DNA of 64,000 bases, taken from positions 186,502 through 250,501 of the forward strand of contig JAGQDJ010000049.1 of NCBI GenBank assembly GCA_022885665.1. Direction: 5' to 3'. This document shows, piece by piece, positions 25,001-39,600 of the stretch. Numbering within the stretch: the first letter of the stretch is position 1; the number at the start of each line of letters is the position of its first letter. Origin of the DNA: Triops longicaudatus. Its lineage: Eukaryota > Arthropoda > Branchiopoda > Notostraca > Triopsidae. The notes below the pieces were generated by a model. The model was not told where the DNA came from, searched no databases, and saw only the letters and a program-made list of their open reading frames with translations. The position numbers were made by a program, and so were the translations under genes.

Positions 25001-28000
25001 TTCGTACACAAAATGTTAGTACAAGGCTGGTAATGCGCTATGCCCACGACGCATCCCTTAAAGAACGTCATAGTAAGGAAAACAGAAACTGGATATTGAA
25101 TAGTAACCACGCCCTACATTAAGAAATATTTAATACAGGAGAATTGTTTGTACAAAGTTCTGCTGACGTTTACTTTGTTACAATATTGTAGTGTACTAAT
25201 TATGCAATAAGTAAGAGTATGTGTGTCAAATTGGATAGACGTGGATTACCTAATTTAACTACAATATTTATGTTTTTATTTCAGATCAGAACCGTGGTTT
25301 CATTATTGACGTACTTTTGGGTTATCTTAGCAAATTATGTAATTAAAAATACAAGGAAAATACCGAAAGCCAATCAAGTATTCAGGACGTCACAGACAAA
25401 TCGTATTACCTGGTTTACGGTACACGACCACAAGGTACAACGCGAAAAGGCAGGCGAAGGTGATTAAAGCCGTGGGCCAGTTCATGAGAAACATTACCAC
25501 GATACATAAAATCGTCCCAATTAAACTGATCCAGGCATTATAGAACTAAACATAAAAAATAGTAAAAGTTTTAATTATACCAAACTTTCAGCTATAATAA
25601 CAAATGAAATGCTTACTTTGAAAGTCGGTCGCCAACCAACAGGTTTAACGACGGTAGCGTGGAACGTTGAAAAATTGATGAGACCGTAAGCCGCCAAGAA
25701 GAAATTGGAAATCAAAGGCGCAATAGCGTTCAATTCAGCTACATAATACGTTACATGATCAGAACTTATCGAAGAATGAGAAACTTTGGATTACTGCAAT
25801 ATATTTACGAATAGGAATAAAAAAGTGAATAATGATTACCAATCAAAATGCATCCCAAAGCGATGAAGAAAGTGAGAATGTAACCTCTAACGGGTTCATT
25901 ATTCTTGCCAAAGCCTTTGCCGAAATAGCCAATATAAGGGTAGATGTTATCCTTGCACAATGCTTGGAAGACTTTCGGGGCGGAAACTAAGCTAGCGAGA
26001 GCGGAACTCAACGTAGCCGCAAAACAGCCAGCATAGATTAGCGGGCCAAACGCAGATACCAGCTCAATCACCTAAAAGATCAAATCCAAATCATTAAAAA
26101 GATGAACATCAGAAGATGTAATTTAATAAAAATTGACTTTATGAACAGAAATTATATTCCGATTGCATAGCAGTGTACTGTTATTCAGAGTGTGTTTACA
26201 GGACTATTTCAGACTTCCAATTAATCTTTTATTTCTTAATAGAAAAATGATACCAGAATGAATTATTTTGAAAACGCAGTAAGTTTGGATGAGGTGATAT
26301 ACTATTAATGAAATAGGAAAATATTTTCAAATATAAGGTAGTTAGGTTTTTAATCGCAAAATATTTGCGTTTTTTTCACCTGGAAACTGTTATGAAGTCC
26401 CCATTCGCAGTTACCGTCGGTGCAGTTGGTAAGCGTTCCGTTGTAGAAATCCATGACGTTACCAGTCGCTTGCCTCAACACAGTACAGCCACACACGATA
26501 GCAAAACCCACATATGTCAGTGATGTAATCACGATAGCCAGCAGAGTTCCCTTAGGAATTGCTTCTTGGGGGTCCTAGTTTGAAAACAACGCAAAGAGCC
26601 ACACGCTAACATAAGAAATTCGTGTTTTCGTTCATTCGTTTGTCATAAGCAATGAGGCACAGGGGAGACAAGCGCGGGGATTAATCCAAATCGACATTCT
26701 ACCTTAAGATCGCCGGAAATGTTGGCTCCTGCCAAGATGCCTGTAGCAGCTGGGAAGAAGACGGCGAAAACAGTGAAAAAGCCATGGTCGGTGCCTTCGC
26801 TCCAACGATAGTCCGGTCCAAAATTCTCCACAAATAGCTCCGCTGGAAGGCAAGGTATCGATAAATTAGTTTCTTTCGCTTTTCCGTATGAGACAAAAAG
26901 CTTACCGCTATAACCTAGGAAACCTTTGGCTTTTTCGTCGTCATCCATTGGACCAATGATGCTCCCGATCAGGAAATCCACTTGAGCCACGACAAGAATG
27001 AAGAGCAGCACGATTTGGGCCTATAATGATCAAAGAAGTCGTGCATGAAGTCGTAATTAATCTTGGTAATATAACTGGACGTAAGTAAACATTTAAGACG
27101 AAATTCGACAAAGTAACTGCAAATGGTCTAAATTTTTAATAGAAAGTTGACACCGACAAAAGATCGAAAAGGATGTGAAGGGGTGAAAGAGAAAGAATAG
27201 GATGTAGAAGCAAGAATTCCTCACTTTAGCTTCCCATTCCAAACCAATGACTACGACTCCGGTGAGGGCGATGATGGTAATTGTGCCGATAATCCGAATG
27301 TCATTAACGCCGTTATCAAGGATTCGGAGGTCATACGTCTTGAGCAAATCGTTGAGAGATTCGCAAAAACCAATCGTGTACATAGCCACGGCTACCGCAT
27401 TAGCAACGGCGAAAATAACGCCAATAGCAGCGCCAAATTCGGGACCCAGTGACCTTGAAATCATATAGTATGTGCCACCTAAAACGAAATAAAGCATAGA
27501 GAAGTGTTTGAGTGGCAGAACAAGCGGAGATTATTATTAATTGAATTCGCTGTTCAAGGACTTGTACCTCCTTTGATGTTGCCGTTCGTACTAATGGCGC
27601 TCATGGAGAGACCGGTGATTGTTGTAACGAGGCAGGCCAGAGCAATAATGATGACTCCTTGAACTACAATAAATAACACAATTAGCGTTTCACTGTGCTG
27701 AGTGTTACAGAGTTCGACTGAGTGTTACAGAGTTCGATTTTCTAATGAAAGCTTGGTTAGTTCGAACTTACGAATTCCAGCTTGTCCCACGACCCAAGAA
27801 AGGCGCAAAAAAAGCATGACGCCCCAAATGTTGAGCAAACAGCGGACCAAAACGCCTTTAATCCAGCCGAATTTGACAGCATTTTCTGCTAAGGTTTCCG
27901 TCAGGGGCTTCTCTGGTGACTAGAAACAGAAATGTGCAAATTTTGTTAGACTTATAGTATGAAGATTACAGAAATAGCATAAAATCGATTCAGTATTTTT

Positions 28001-31000
28001 TTTTCTTACTGTGGTAAATCAATTAATCGCTTTTTGCCTTCGTATTAAACATAGGACTTAACATTAAACATAACGTTTAAACACAGGACTAGTAAAACCG
28101 AGTAAAAAAAAAGAAAAAGTGTTCTCGATTTTCGAGAAAATTCCCCAAAACGTAAAAAATTTGAGTAATTAAGAATCGCCACAAGAATCCATATACGAGA
28201 GAAACCTTTTACTTTATGACGACAATATTTAAACATATTTCCGTAGGAAATCACACTATCGTACAAAAGAACACATCTGTGGTTCAATACATTGTCTGAT
28301 GTAAAACTTTATGGTCCTATGTGTTCTTGTGTTGTTCTTTGGAGCCTTTACGTTGCACGGCAGCAATTGGTAAATTAAAGATAAAGAAACTCCTTTACAC
28401 CGAACGTCCATACACAAAAAGCTGTGACACATTTTGTAATTATGAAGGAAACGTATTTACTTTAAGAATTTATTAAAACGCGCTGAATCGAAATGATGAA
28501 GTAAGACCTGAGACGAAAATAAGCTACTTGATCTAAACTGGCAAAATAATTAAACTCCAAGTTCAGATGACTGTCTTATAGAGGCTTACTTTATGGTTGT
28601 TTGTTATTGGTGTGATAATACAACCATATTTCAGTTTTATTTGATAGCTGGATTGTAGATTATGAATGACTCGTAGTAAACAAACCTGACGATTAATGAC
28701 GACATTTCCGAAAGGTAGTCGCTTTTAATCCTGCAGCGTTTGATAACTTGTCTTTGAATTTGTCAAGTCAGAAAGCTCCCGGAACCTGGGTTTCCATCCC
28801 TCAATGGGGGATAAGCATAAGACTTACTTGCGTAATGCGTGAGATAAAGATAAGTTTGTGACTAAAGACTGCGTGGTTTCTACGCAGCACAGGTACATAG
28901 CTTTCCAGAAATCTTCCCCATTTTACGGGTATTGCATACATTGGGTTTCTTCTAATCGTGCTTATCTGCCATGGGTAGGAAAATGTGTTGTAAATTAATT
29001 TGACCCTAACGAGTGTTTCGGAATGCCGGTAGTAGAGTAGAATAGTAATCTTTCGTTTCTTTTTTGTTTGTCCCTCTTTTCAAGCGTGAACAGACAATAA
29101 TCTATTGTTCGCATTTCACAGTACGTTTTCCTCCTGCCGTCAAGTTGCGAACGAATCGAAGCAGCTCTTCCACTTGACAGGTTTGTTTATTTTCCCTCGT
29201 ATCTAATATTTTTAAGTTTTCCTTCCAAACGCAACTCCTTGCTACACGTATGATGGTATTTCATTTCAACGCATTCGGAAGACCCTTTTTTAGACATTCT
29301 GACGAGGATGATCCAGTTAGGGCTCGTTAATGGTAATTTAGATTAAACGTCGTATTGTTCTGTGTCCCTAACGTCTTTTAAGCTCTTTTTTACGTGACCG
29401 CGCATTCTTTTTATTCGAGGTAAAAGCAAGAATACGTTCCAATAAATTTAAAGTTCAAATGTACGTTACTCGAAAGAAGATCCGATTTCTATTTTCCTTT
29501 TAGATGCAGTGTACTTGACCTAAAAACATCCAAAGCGGCTCCTTTTACTGTACAGAAGCAGTCAAAGATGAGATATTGTACAATGCATTCTCCAAAAAAT
29601 AATACGGACTGAAGTCGTAGTAAACACTGAGTTACCTGCGGGTATTTTGAAAGATAATATGAGACAATCAAACGCGCTACAAGTTTTTAATTTGTTTATG
29701 AGAAAGATGGGGAATGCGTTAGGCAATCACGTATTACAGTGTAACAGAAAAAATATTCCCCTATTGTGGTACGTGTCCTATAGTTTATAGTACGCACTTG
29801 GCTTGTAAGTCAACTGCTGGAAGCAAAGATACATAAAAAGAAGCAATTTGGCTGCAGACGAGGTGCAGTGTGGTAACTGTAGAAACACGGAAGACGATAA
29901 AGCTGGCCATCGACCTGTTGCTTTGGGGCTTCCAAAGCTATTATGGTGGTAAACCCGAAAGTTTTACCCAATGGTAGGTAGCCATTGGCCAGCGGCAACG
30001 ACTTTTATATGTATAGTCAGACTTCAATTCTATAAATGCCCCATTATAGAACCACCTTGAGTTAACTAGAATTTCAAGACCCTGCTTGCGGATAAGCTCT
30101 GCTGAAGAGAAGTTTTCTATTGAAAGGGAAAGCTCATGGTATGAATAAGTTGTGTCACAAGTACTTAAATATTAACGTTACTATTTTGCTTTTACTATTA
30201 AACGTATTGTTTTAACAATGGCAAAGTCCTCACTGCAGTAAACGAACTCGTCCTTTAAATAGCCACGCAAAAGAAATGAGAAAATTCCAGACAAGGATAT
30301 TTTTTCTCGTTGACAGATATGGTGCATGTGTTGCCAGCAAGGCGACAAAGTAATCAAAATACTGAAGTGAGATTAGCTGCGGTTTTCAAAGTACTAAAAA
30401 GGAGTCAAGCCGCGACGAAGAATAGCTATGAGTTAATAATTACAAAATTTTAACCGAGGAGCACTTATTTGCAAATAAATCCATTGAAATGTATATTCAA
30501 ATTGTGACTAATTTACGACATCACATACTTAGACTTTTGAGAAACGTTTTTTCATTCGAAAAACGTGCGGACGATTTTTTTTTTACAAAAAACTGGTTCA
30601 ACCTTGATTTTATTTTCATAATAAGTTGCCGATTTACTTTAGAGAATTATACATGCATATAAAAGAGAAAGCCGAAGGTTTCTGGTGCGGTGGAATTAAG
30701 TTACAGTGGGTTGAATAAAACACTCATCCTTCCAGCCGAGAAGAGAGCCTGTATAAGAGAGTTTGGGAGAGTTCAGGAAAGGATGACAAGTAAAAAACTA
30801 AGGGACGCATTGAATCAAGATTTTAGCAACGCGAGAGTTTACTGAGTTCTGTGGCTGTAGCATCACGCCATGCTCCTCTTTAAATTCACACGATAAATTT
30901 CTTAAAGTTGCATTCGGACACAACACAATTAAGTATCTGAACCACGGACATTCGAAGTTTTTATAACTCGAATATATTGCCATGATATAGGAGATAACGA

Positions 31001-31859
31001 AATTGTTGAAGTCTAAACAGGCCAGAGGTAACATGGTTCGTCCGGCCAATATACGGACAGAGCTTTGCGGTAGATTAAAAAAAAAGAGAATTATGGACTC
31101 TACTCATCATTTGGGATTTTTCACAATTTAATCTTTTTTTAATATTAGCGTCTTAAAATAGTAAATTTTTCAGTTCCTTATTAGAAGCCGAAAAAGGTAA
31201 ATTGCGTAGATGCCCCCAAGCTTCAGTTCAACTTCTTGAGTAGTCAGCAAGAAATACAGCCAAAAACTTTTGCCACTTTTTACAGACCGTTCGCCCTTGA
31301 AAGTGTGAAGCAGACCTTCGGGCTCTTCTTTTGTTAACTCGGTTTTCGAAAACGGAGCTTCAGCTTCTTTCAGTCTCGCCCTTGGTTTCGAAAAAGGGGA
31401 ACCGAAAGGGTAAGGGACAGAAAATATGGGTAGCCTGAGCTATTAAAAGGTGTAGAAGACTTTACGAGGGATTTCGTGCCATTTAGGTTGTTAAAAGGCG
31501 GGTATGTTAAAGCCCATCCTTTCAAATGTCTCGTATTTTACCTTTTCCGTAATAGTTGCGTTATGGAGTTCATCAAGCGTAGGCCTATGTCCCGCTTGGA
31601 TCGACATGATATTACGATAATTGTCGAGACGTGGTAAAGCTTCTCGGGTGAAATGGCGTAAACTCTTGCCATATTTTGTATCTTGGACCGTGTGGTAGGT
31701 CGGGGCCAGTAAAGCCGTAGGGGACGCTGCTCTATCGTTGTCATTGGCCACGTGTTCGGTTAGTCCACTACCACTTGCACCTCCAGGATCCATTTCGTAC
31801 TCTTCATTGTTGGAGTCGACGCGACGTACGCGAAAACGACTTTGATTGGCATCCTCCAT
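22006..31859 (-). CDS. cation-chloride cotransporter A (SLC12 family, NKCC type)
   Basis: Predicted electroneutral Na-K-2Cl cotransporter of the plasma membrane, 1059 aa, 12 TM segments plus the SLC12 cytosolic domain. Coding exons in transcript order: 31542-31859, 27772-27919, 27568-27663, 27225-27478, 26906-27020, 26703-26842, 26380-26574, 25840-26071, 25617-25738, 25410-25545, 24756-24967, 24450-24691, 24084-24301, 23296-23431, 23110-23216, 22645-22762, 22430-22572, 22265-22376, 22006-22141. The sum is 3180 bases, in frame. The N terminus has the SPAK/OSR1 docking motif RFRV (residues 8-11) and the phospho-segment HFTREALPRLDNY. TM1 has LNIWGVMLF; TM3 has the K+-site Tyr221 (VAMYTIGF); TM6 has FPAATGILAG; TM8 has ATLSSALAS; TM10 has Tyr517. 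All modelled ion-site residues match vertebrate NKCC1. Two sequons lie in the TM7-8 loop. The C terminus ends in the family signature RGNQTSVLTFYS. This is the most NKCC1-like of the four copies. Confidence 0.94.
27920..31541 (-). other. intron 1 of cotransporter A (3.6 kb)
   Basis: This is the only long intron of A, separating the N-terminal regulatory exon from the TM1 exon, both in phase 0. It is AT-rich and I recognise no exon, repeat or RNA gene in it. A short block near 28770-28810 is reminiscent of a tRNA B-box but has no matching A-box. First introns of this kind often hold enhancers; there is no direct sign of one. Confidence 0.7.
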
Positions 31860-34573
31860 GCTTGTGAACGCGAAATCGTGAACTAAGCGAGTTTACGGAA
31901 AACTACGGCTCGGCTAAGTCACATGGGCACAACACAACGAAGTATACGGGAATGCACTAGTTCGTAGATTTGACAGATTCGACTGTACGTTCTTTAGACC
32001 AATACGCTATTTAAAATTAGGGGCAAAATTCTGAGAACTTCCAGGATAAGATGCTCGAGTAGGGATGAAGGGGCAGCTGGCTATGGGAAAAGCAAACTTC
32101 CCTTTTCTATGGTGGCTTCAACAGTTTGCAATACAAGGAACCGAGTCCTGTATGGGACTGAAAGAAGACTACTCTGGCTCTCGAGTTACGATACCCAGAG
32201 AGCTGCGCAACTTTGCCGGCGCTTACGGCACTCCAGTGGCTTTTTAAACCCCCCGAGTTTTTCTTATGGGGAGGAGCTCTAGAGTTTGCCTAAGCAACGG
32301 GGGCCGTTTGCTAGTGAAGAGGGTAGATGTGTGGTACTATTGCAACTGGCGAGACAGGAAGGCTATATTAGCCCAGGTTTGTTGGACTGGAGCCAAGGTG
32401 ACGTCATACTTTGCACACATGGCGTTTTGTGGCACTCCGTGTTTGGGTTTTCTTTCGGGGGTTCATAACCTGCGGCAAAGAAGAATGGGGGATAAAGAGA
32501 AGGAAAGAGGGGGAGAGAACAGAAATTGGATGCTGGATACTGCATTCCTGAGGGAGATTGAGCCGGAAGTGAGGGTTAGATATTTAGAGCTTTTTTTCTG
32601 AATTTTTGCCGGGTGACCGGAGATATCTGTCGGCGGAATGAAAGGCGTGGCTTGATGACGTTATGACGAGTAGCGCAAAGCGGAAACCCGTTTAAGTGAA
32701 ATCGTGGATGAAGCTGCTGGGTTGGGAGTATTTCGAGGAATGAGTTGCAAGACAGTTGTTAAAAACTAGGTGGAAACGAAAAGGCGGAAGAATTGGATTA
32801 GGTTACAGTACAAGGAGTAACAACGATGGGGGAAAACCCACTGGGGTTGTCCACAAACCTGGGGTATCTAGCTCTGGTATACTAGTAGTGCCAGGTACTA
32901 TCTCCATGAAGAGTTAATCAAAAGTAGCAGAACACGTGACCGTGGCGTGCGAAGCTGCGACATTCTTCGGTCTGAGTCACGATCTTTCATCGGATCTGAA
33001 GTGTGCCAATAAGACTGACCTTATTCAATTGGAATCTACCATAGGCCTACATGTACTTTTCTGCATAAGGGACAGGGTTAATTCCGATGTGGCTAATGCG
33101 AAAAAGCGACATTTAACTACCTCAGAGATAGGAACTCGCAGGAGAATTTGAAAATCCAGCGCATTCCTAAGGTTGCTGCTTGAATTTTACCTCGGGCACA
33201 CGAGCTCGTTTCTTCACGCGGACGACGAATGTAATTGGTACAATAGGCAAGAGTGATGGTATTAAATGTAGGAAATGCCACTAAGCTCAAAAATTCAGTA
33301 GAAGCCATTGTTCCCTGTAGAAAAAACGCAGCCACATTTCCAGTTTAAAATGTCAAGAAATGCAATTAAACAGATTTTCTTGTGGAGTATGGCTAAGATT
33401 TTTCAAGTTTCCACAAAAATATAATCCTGACTTAAATTTGACTGTCTTATAAAGAATCAAGATTTTCCTGTCCGTTTCGCGGGAATTTGGTCGTAAATTC
33501 CAGCTAGCAAAGTTCAATGTGTTTTTATTGCGTGCTAATAGGTGGCGCAAGCTATCAAACGCTTCTGTTTTGTAGATCACACACGTTGGCCGTGTCGAGT
33601 GTCAAACACAAGATAACAATATTTTATTCGAAACATCAAGGAAGAAAACATGGCCTTTACTTTGTGGAATCTCCTAGAATCCATGCTTTTAATGATAAAC
33701 GCTGTTTGTGTCCTCCACGAAGAACGATTCCTTGCCAAAGGTAAGTAAATATTTTGACTTGCTTTTGACTCGAACTTGTGTTTCACGTTTGAACCTTTGG
33801 ATCATGTTTTCAACCAAAGGTACTTCAGATGTAGTCGTAAATTGTGCTCGAGTTCGTAGTCGTAAATTTATCAGCTGTACAGTACCTGCTTGAAATTCCT
33901 GCGTCATGCTTAAAAAACGTGTCGGTTTTAGTTTGAAAATGCCACAAGAACATCTAAACAAATAGTTCATTTACATTAGTTGGATGGGGACGGGATCAAA
34001 CGCGCGGATTTGAAGACGGTCCTTCCATTAAATCCCAGGTCTTAAATCTGGTGCGCTCTATTCGAACAGTCATGAGGAGTAAGTTTTTCTGCGATTCAAG
34101 AGTTAATAAAGTATTATTTTTTAAAAACAATATTGTTCTCCTTGTTTTCGCAGTTCCATTGATCTTTGTCAACGTCGTAGTTATAGCAGTGAAGCTAGTC
34201 TTGGGCTGAGGTTCTTTGTCTAAAGGGAAGAAAATGGGTCCAGGTGGGAAATAGTGCGTTTATTAACTCCAATTATGCTTTTTCGTACAACAGAAAGAGC
34301 AAGCATGATTCCTGTTCACGCTTAAAAAAATACGCCCCCAAAGAGACATTGTAATTTTTCTTCACGAAAAGAATGGGAAGTGAATTATACATTACAAATC
34401 TATAATTGTAATTTTACATTCAAGCCTTTTCTACAAAGCTTTTTTAAGGAGCTGTACAAAAATGTGGAAGACTTATAAAAATGCATTTTCTTTACATAAG
34501 TAGAAACTTTTAAATTTAAGAGTATATATATCCATTTCTTCTTCAAATACATCGTCGCGTAGCCCAGTAAGCT
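31860..34573. other. intergenic region between cotransporters B and A, with the probable promoter of A
   Basis: About 2.7 kb. The first kilobase upstream of the A start (31.9-32.9 kb) is clearly richer in G and C than its surroundings and has no TATA motif at a sensible distance, which suggests a TATA-less promoter. Open frames of up to 111 codons there resemble no family. The part next to B (33.0-34.5 kb) is AT-rich and should include the 3' UTR of B. Confidence 0.55.
34259..34264 (-). promoter_or_regulatory. candidate polyadenylation signal of cotransporter B
   Basis: AATAAA on the minus strand lies about 310 bases downstream of the B stop codon. It is the first exact match I see past the stop. 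Confidence 0.4.
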
Positions 34574-36585
34574 TTAGGAATAGAAAGTCAGAACGGAAGT
34601 TTGGTTACCCCGGACAAGCAAGAAAGGAGGCATATTGGCCGTTAGGGTTTCTAGCCAAGCCATGTACAAAGGAGCAGGAACGCTCTTCTTGCGGGGAAAT
34701 GGCAATGTCCTAAGTAACGGAAAGAAAAGGGTATGTAATTAATGACTAAATTTGTTAAAGTGATGTTCATTCTGTGCTGAACTTACATGACAACCAAGTT
34801 TGCGTCCATGGAGTGTTCCAGTAACAGCTCTCGAAGCCTCATGTGCCTATAAGACTTCTCTTTGGAGGCGATCAATTCAGACTCTTGAATTACAGGTTCT
34901 AAAATACAAGACAGTTTTAGTGCATGGCATTTTGTGTTTAAGTCGATCTCTTGTAATCGATATACGTATGTATAACAGAGGAATGCTGGAGGTAATAATG
35001 CAAAAATGGAATGCAAAGTTTTAGAAACAAAACTTATGAGAATCTGCATATGTGAGTTAACGTTTCCTAAAACGTTTATAGGTTGAGCCCAACGTGGATT
35101 CTGATCTCAGCGATCTGTGCAGTACTTAGTGGCTCATTACAAAACAGCTACGATTATTTGGTGATATAAAACTCGTACTGTAACTTGAGAATTATTCCAT
35201 AGCGTAAATTTGTATGAGAATTTAATGCTTACTTGTGTCGTCGTTCTCGCTTTTCTTAAGGAACTCTTTGACCATTGTTTCAAACCACGCTTTGGTAGCG
35301 TCAGAAGGTGCATTCGTGATGTCCGATACAACGACGACGTCCGATACAGGAATTCGGAACTTAGCTAGCAAGGCTCGCATACTAGAATAGGTGAATTAGT
35401 ATTTTGCTGTCAGACACAACGTAAAAGGAAATAAGTGAAAGAAATCAGCGTACTTGGATCTTTCCTTGTGTGTGTCATCTTTTTCAGCTAAGCAAAACAC
35501 TCGTAATTTGGAATTGGGCCAATTGGATCGCGTGCTAATGATATGCGGAAGTAACATTGTCAAGCCTAAGAAAACAACCTCATTATGACACCATTCGGAG
35601 GGAATTGCTCCCATTTTTAAATATGTTTTTTAAATATGTTTAAAAATTGAGCAAAACTGTAAGTTCTCTGAAATGGTTGCAAACTAAAATTCCGCCTATT
35701 TCGTCGTTCGAAACTCAAAAAGTAGTCTTACCTCCATCGTCGTATAGCCACCAGACGTCAATCGTTCCTTTCTTTTGTTTCATACGGAAACGGTAAATAC
35801 TATCGAGAACTTCTTTATCAAGATCATTACCAGCCGGATCCCTGTTGTCATTTAGATTTTAGTTTAACATCTACGTGGTGAATGTCTGTTATGCATATAC
35901 TTGAAGATGATTTTCGACTGTTGTTTCATCTTCTTCTGCATTTTGTTGAGCTCGCTCGTACTTTTGGCCGGTGTCAAGTCGCTTAGACTGGCGATACTGC
36001 TTGCTATTTTCGATACATACATTCCGTGGTTAATAATAGTTCAGACTTTAAGTGGTCAAGGGCGATAGTTACTTTGAGACATTTGAGTTTCCAGAGCGAT
36101 GTGGACTACGCCCAAATCTTCCTCTGATTTGGCAAAAGCTTTGTTGTCAGAACCTTGGACAGTATTATTACTCGCTTGGCATTCCGGTGGGTCGTACTCG
36201 GCGACGACGCCCGAATAGTTGAGGCCTTCCGGTACACGAAGCACCGTCACTGCTACGTGCATATCGAACGCAGAGCTTTCAAATGATAGTAAAATTAAGT
36301 TATAAAAAGCGATTATTTTTATAAAAAGCTATTTGAACAGTGAATAAGCGAATAAACAACAGCGAATAAAAGTAGGGTTTTAAAAAATAACAAAGTTCCC
36401 TAGCACTGTGGTCACATGGCAGTCAACGCAATCAAATTGTCCAATTGTGTCTTATTTTACTGTGAGTGCCAGAATTATTCGTTGCAATCATCTTTAATTA
36501 ATTTATAGTCCGATTTTTTTTCGACACTTCGCACTAGTGAACGCGCATTAGAGAAATTACCGTCAATTTTGCGTCATACGTAACC

Positions 36586-36630
<45 letters not shown>

Positions 36631-39600
36631 TGTAATGTTAGTAGATAGTATCACCTATGAGAAAAGTACTTACTGAATTGCTTCATAGTACTGATCGAGA
36701 CTGGTTTTATCCGCAGTTCGCCACGAAGCTTTGTAGCCGAAAAGAACAATGTTAGGTTTCATTTTGCCAATACCACTAGCTTGCAACAATGCGGCTGATC
36801 CATCTGAGAAACTAGTACTGTCGATACTGTTATAAAATGCCTTGACTTTGTGGGCTTTCAGCCATCTGTTAGCTCTCTGTGACTGTGCAGCGCGTTCTTT
36901 ATGCGTTCGTCGTTTCTAAGTCGTGAAAAATAAAACACGCGTTTAGTTAAGGAAACCGGACTAACATTGCGGAAGCTTTTACTTCAATAATGTCGCCACA
37001 CATTAACATGGAGTTCTTCTTGCATAACAAGTACCCGAAGTCGACCAAAGAAGGTCGAGTGTATGGCGGGCCGGTGAGAACCAAAATTTGGGGCGTGTAA
37101 GTTTTCACGTGGTCTTCTGCATTGTTGAGTTGATGAACTGTTGTTAAGGCAGTCTTGTAGGCCTGGGCTTGTGGCGAGGATCCCCAGTTTACCTCTGAAG
37201 GAAGACATAAATATTAGTTTGTTGTATCCGTGCATATTGCCGTATTGACGCAATTTAGAACATTTGATTCGATTTGGACATCGTAGCAGCTCTGACGCTT
37301 AAGCCTTTTGCGTTTTCCTTGGGAACTTAGCACTGTCTTGCACTGAGTGCAGCCAACGATCACTATTTCGACAAAAAATAGAATACAAAGCTTATTCATT
37401 TAAAAACTGAGTTTCTTCTGCAATATTGAAAATGCCCTCAAAACGTTCCCAAGGAAAAACGTCGTTTCAAATTTCTCGCTATTTTTTGTATACTCTAAAG
37501 GAAAGCTGGAACGACGAGCAAATCGCGAAGGCTTAACATGGCAATTGCCAAACTTGTAATGGTGGATTAGCAGTATTTAATAGAAAATTAAAGCATTACG
37601 TGGGCGACGATATTTGACGACCAGGACTAAACTAACGACCAAAGTAAGTGTAATCAAAGCGGTAGGCCAGCTGCACAAAAACATGGCAGCTACGGATAAA
37701 AAGCAGCCGAATAAACTGAGCCATCGATTGTAGTACTGTGAAAGTAGTAAACAAATATAATCATTTGTTTGTTATTTTTCGTGTTTTCTCACCTTAAACG
37801 TGGGACGCCAGCTCACGGGTTGCACAAGGTCAATGTGGAAAGTCGAGAAGTTGACCAGGGCGTAGGATGATAGAAAGAAGTTGGAAATGAGAGGGGCGAT
37901 GACGTCCAATTTTGCTAGATTGGAAACAAGTAATAAAAATGGAATTAGGGGTTTCATTCAGGTAGCGGAAAATATAGAAATTCGGTTTACCGACTAAGAC
38001 GAAGCAGAGAGCGATGAAGAAAGTGAGAGCGTAAGCGCGCAAGGGCTCTTTATTTTTGCCGTAGCCTTTCCCGAAGAACTCCAGATAAGGAAAAAGGCGG
38101 TCATTGCATAATGCTTGAAACACTTTCGGAGCTGAGACGAAACAAGCCAACGCAGAACTCAATGTAGCCGCAAAACAGCCGGCGTAATTCAAAGGGCCGA
38201 AAGCCGACACCAGTTCCATTACCTAGAACAATAGAACGTTTCAATCCTGTCTTATCTGCTTTCGAATTCCCTTTGATATTTATTTTTATTTCTTGCGTAT
38301 TTTCTTCGTAGTTCTCTTTTATCTTAAAGCAATGAGTGGCATCTATTTTAAAAGAAAAGAGCTATGACCGCTACTATCAGAGCTGCAACGAGCGCACACG
38401 TCAAAGAGTACGCTCGTGTTCAAATTTTCGCAATTGTCTAGTGCAATTACTACTGGTATTTTAATTATGTGTTTTACAGCAGAACCAACAATGTGTGATA
38501 AAAAAAAAAATTATTAAAAGTCTCTTAATATATTTGACGGTAGATGGTAAAATAAATAGAGTGGGGATGTGAATGAGCGCGCCCTTTTTCCCGAAAAACG
38601 GTCATAGATCGAATGTTATCGCAAATTATGTGAAAAAGCATTATTTACCTACAGTACCTATTATAGTACCTACAGCTCTAGCACATGTACTTGCTGGACA
38701 AATATTAAACGATCAATTGCGCTTAAAATCAAGAAAAGTTAGTGATTGCGCTAACGCGCTGATTTGCGCTGATTGCGCTAACGCGCTGATATTACTAAGC
38801 AGTGAAATCCGGTTCTTGGAACACCGCTTGCGAAATTTTGAATATACATTAGACTGCGCAATTCAGGCTTGGATAAACCCTTCAGTTCATGGATAAAACT
38901 TTCGAGGGTATTACATGTGAAATAAAATCTCGCTGTAACGAATACCGATTATAACAGACAATCGGTTATTGCATACAGAGTCCCGGCAGTACATATGGCA
39001 TTTAAGCCAATTAAGGTGTTTTGGATAATCGGCTCCAACGGACAAATTCTCCGTCCCGTTGGGTGTCCGTTATGACCAAGTTTTACTGTATCAAAATGAA
39101 ATGACATCCTAACAAAACTATGTATGGAAAGCGTTTTTTCGTGAGTCTATCTAGTAAAAGAAATAGATTGTATTATGTCCCTTTAGAATTACCGAGAACA
39201 CTTGACATAAGTCCTTTTTGTTATTCACATGCAGCGGTAATAACTGGATTGCTTGCGCTGCCTTCAAGGGTCGGACAAAAATATCTCGCGTACTTTCGCT
39301 GCGCATAGAAAATTACTTATAATTAAAGAACGGAACAGATCTAAACTTTAAGTGGTACTTACGCAACACTTTATCACATAAATACGGATTTTGATCTGAT
39401 TAGGCGTTAAGAGGGCCAAAATGTCGTCTTTAACAGCACCAAAGCCTCTCTCGCATTAACGATGGCTTTTTACGTCGAGTTTATAGCATATGGTCATTAA
39501 TAGTATGAGACGATCAATAATGGTCGGACAAAAATTGAATGGAAATATATGAAGGCAGTTGCAATTGAAAATCTGACAATGGATTGTCTGACACTTGTAA

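Noticed and set aside
28770..28810. B-box-like sequence in intron 1 of A
   Set aside because: No A-box or cloverleaf pairing can be drawn around it.
32266..32601. 111-codon frame upstream of cotransporter A
   Set aside because: It lies in the GC-rich putative promoter of A with no similarity to any family I know.
36983..37253. Minus-strand 89-codon frame over a B exon
   Set aside because: It is an out-of-frame shadow; the frame giving VNWGSSPQAQAYK is the real one.
38573..38896. 107-codon frame in a B intron
   Set aside because: It spans a tandem direct repeat and shows no transposase or other domain.
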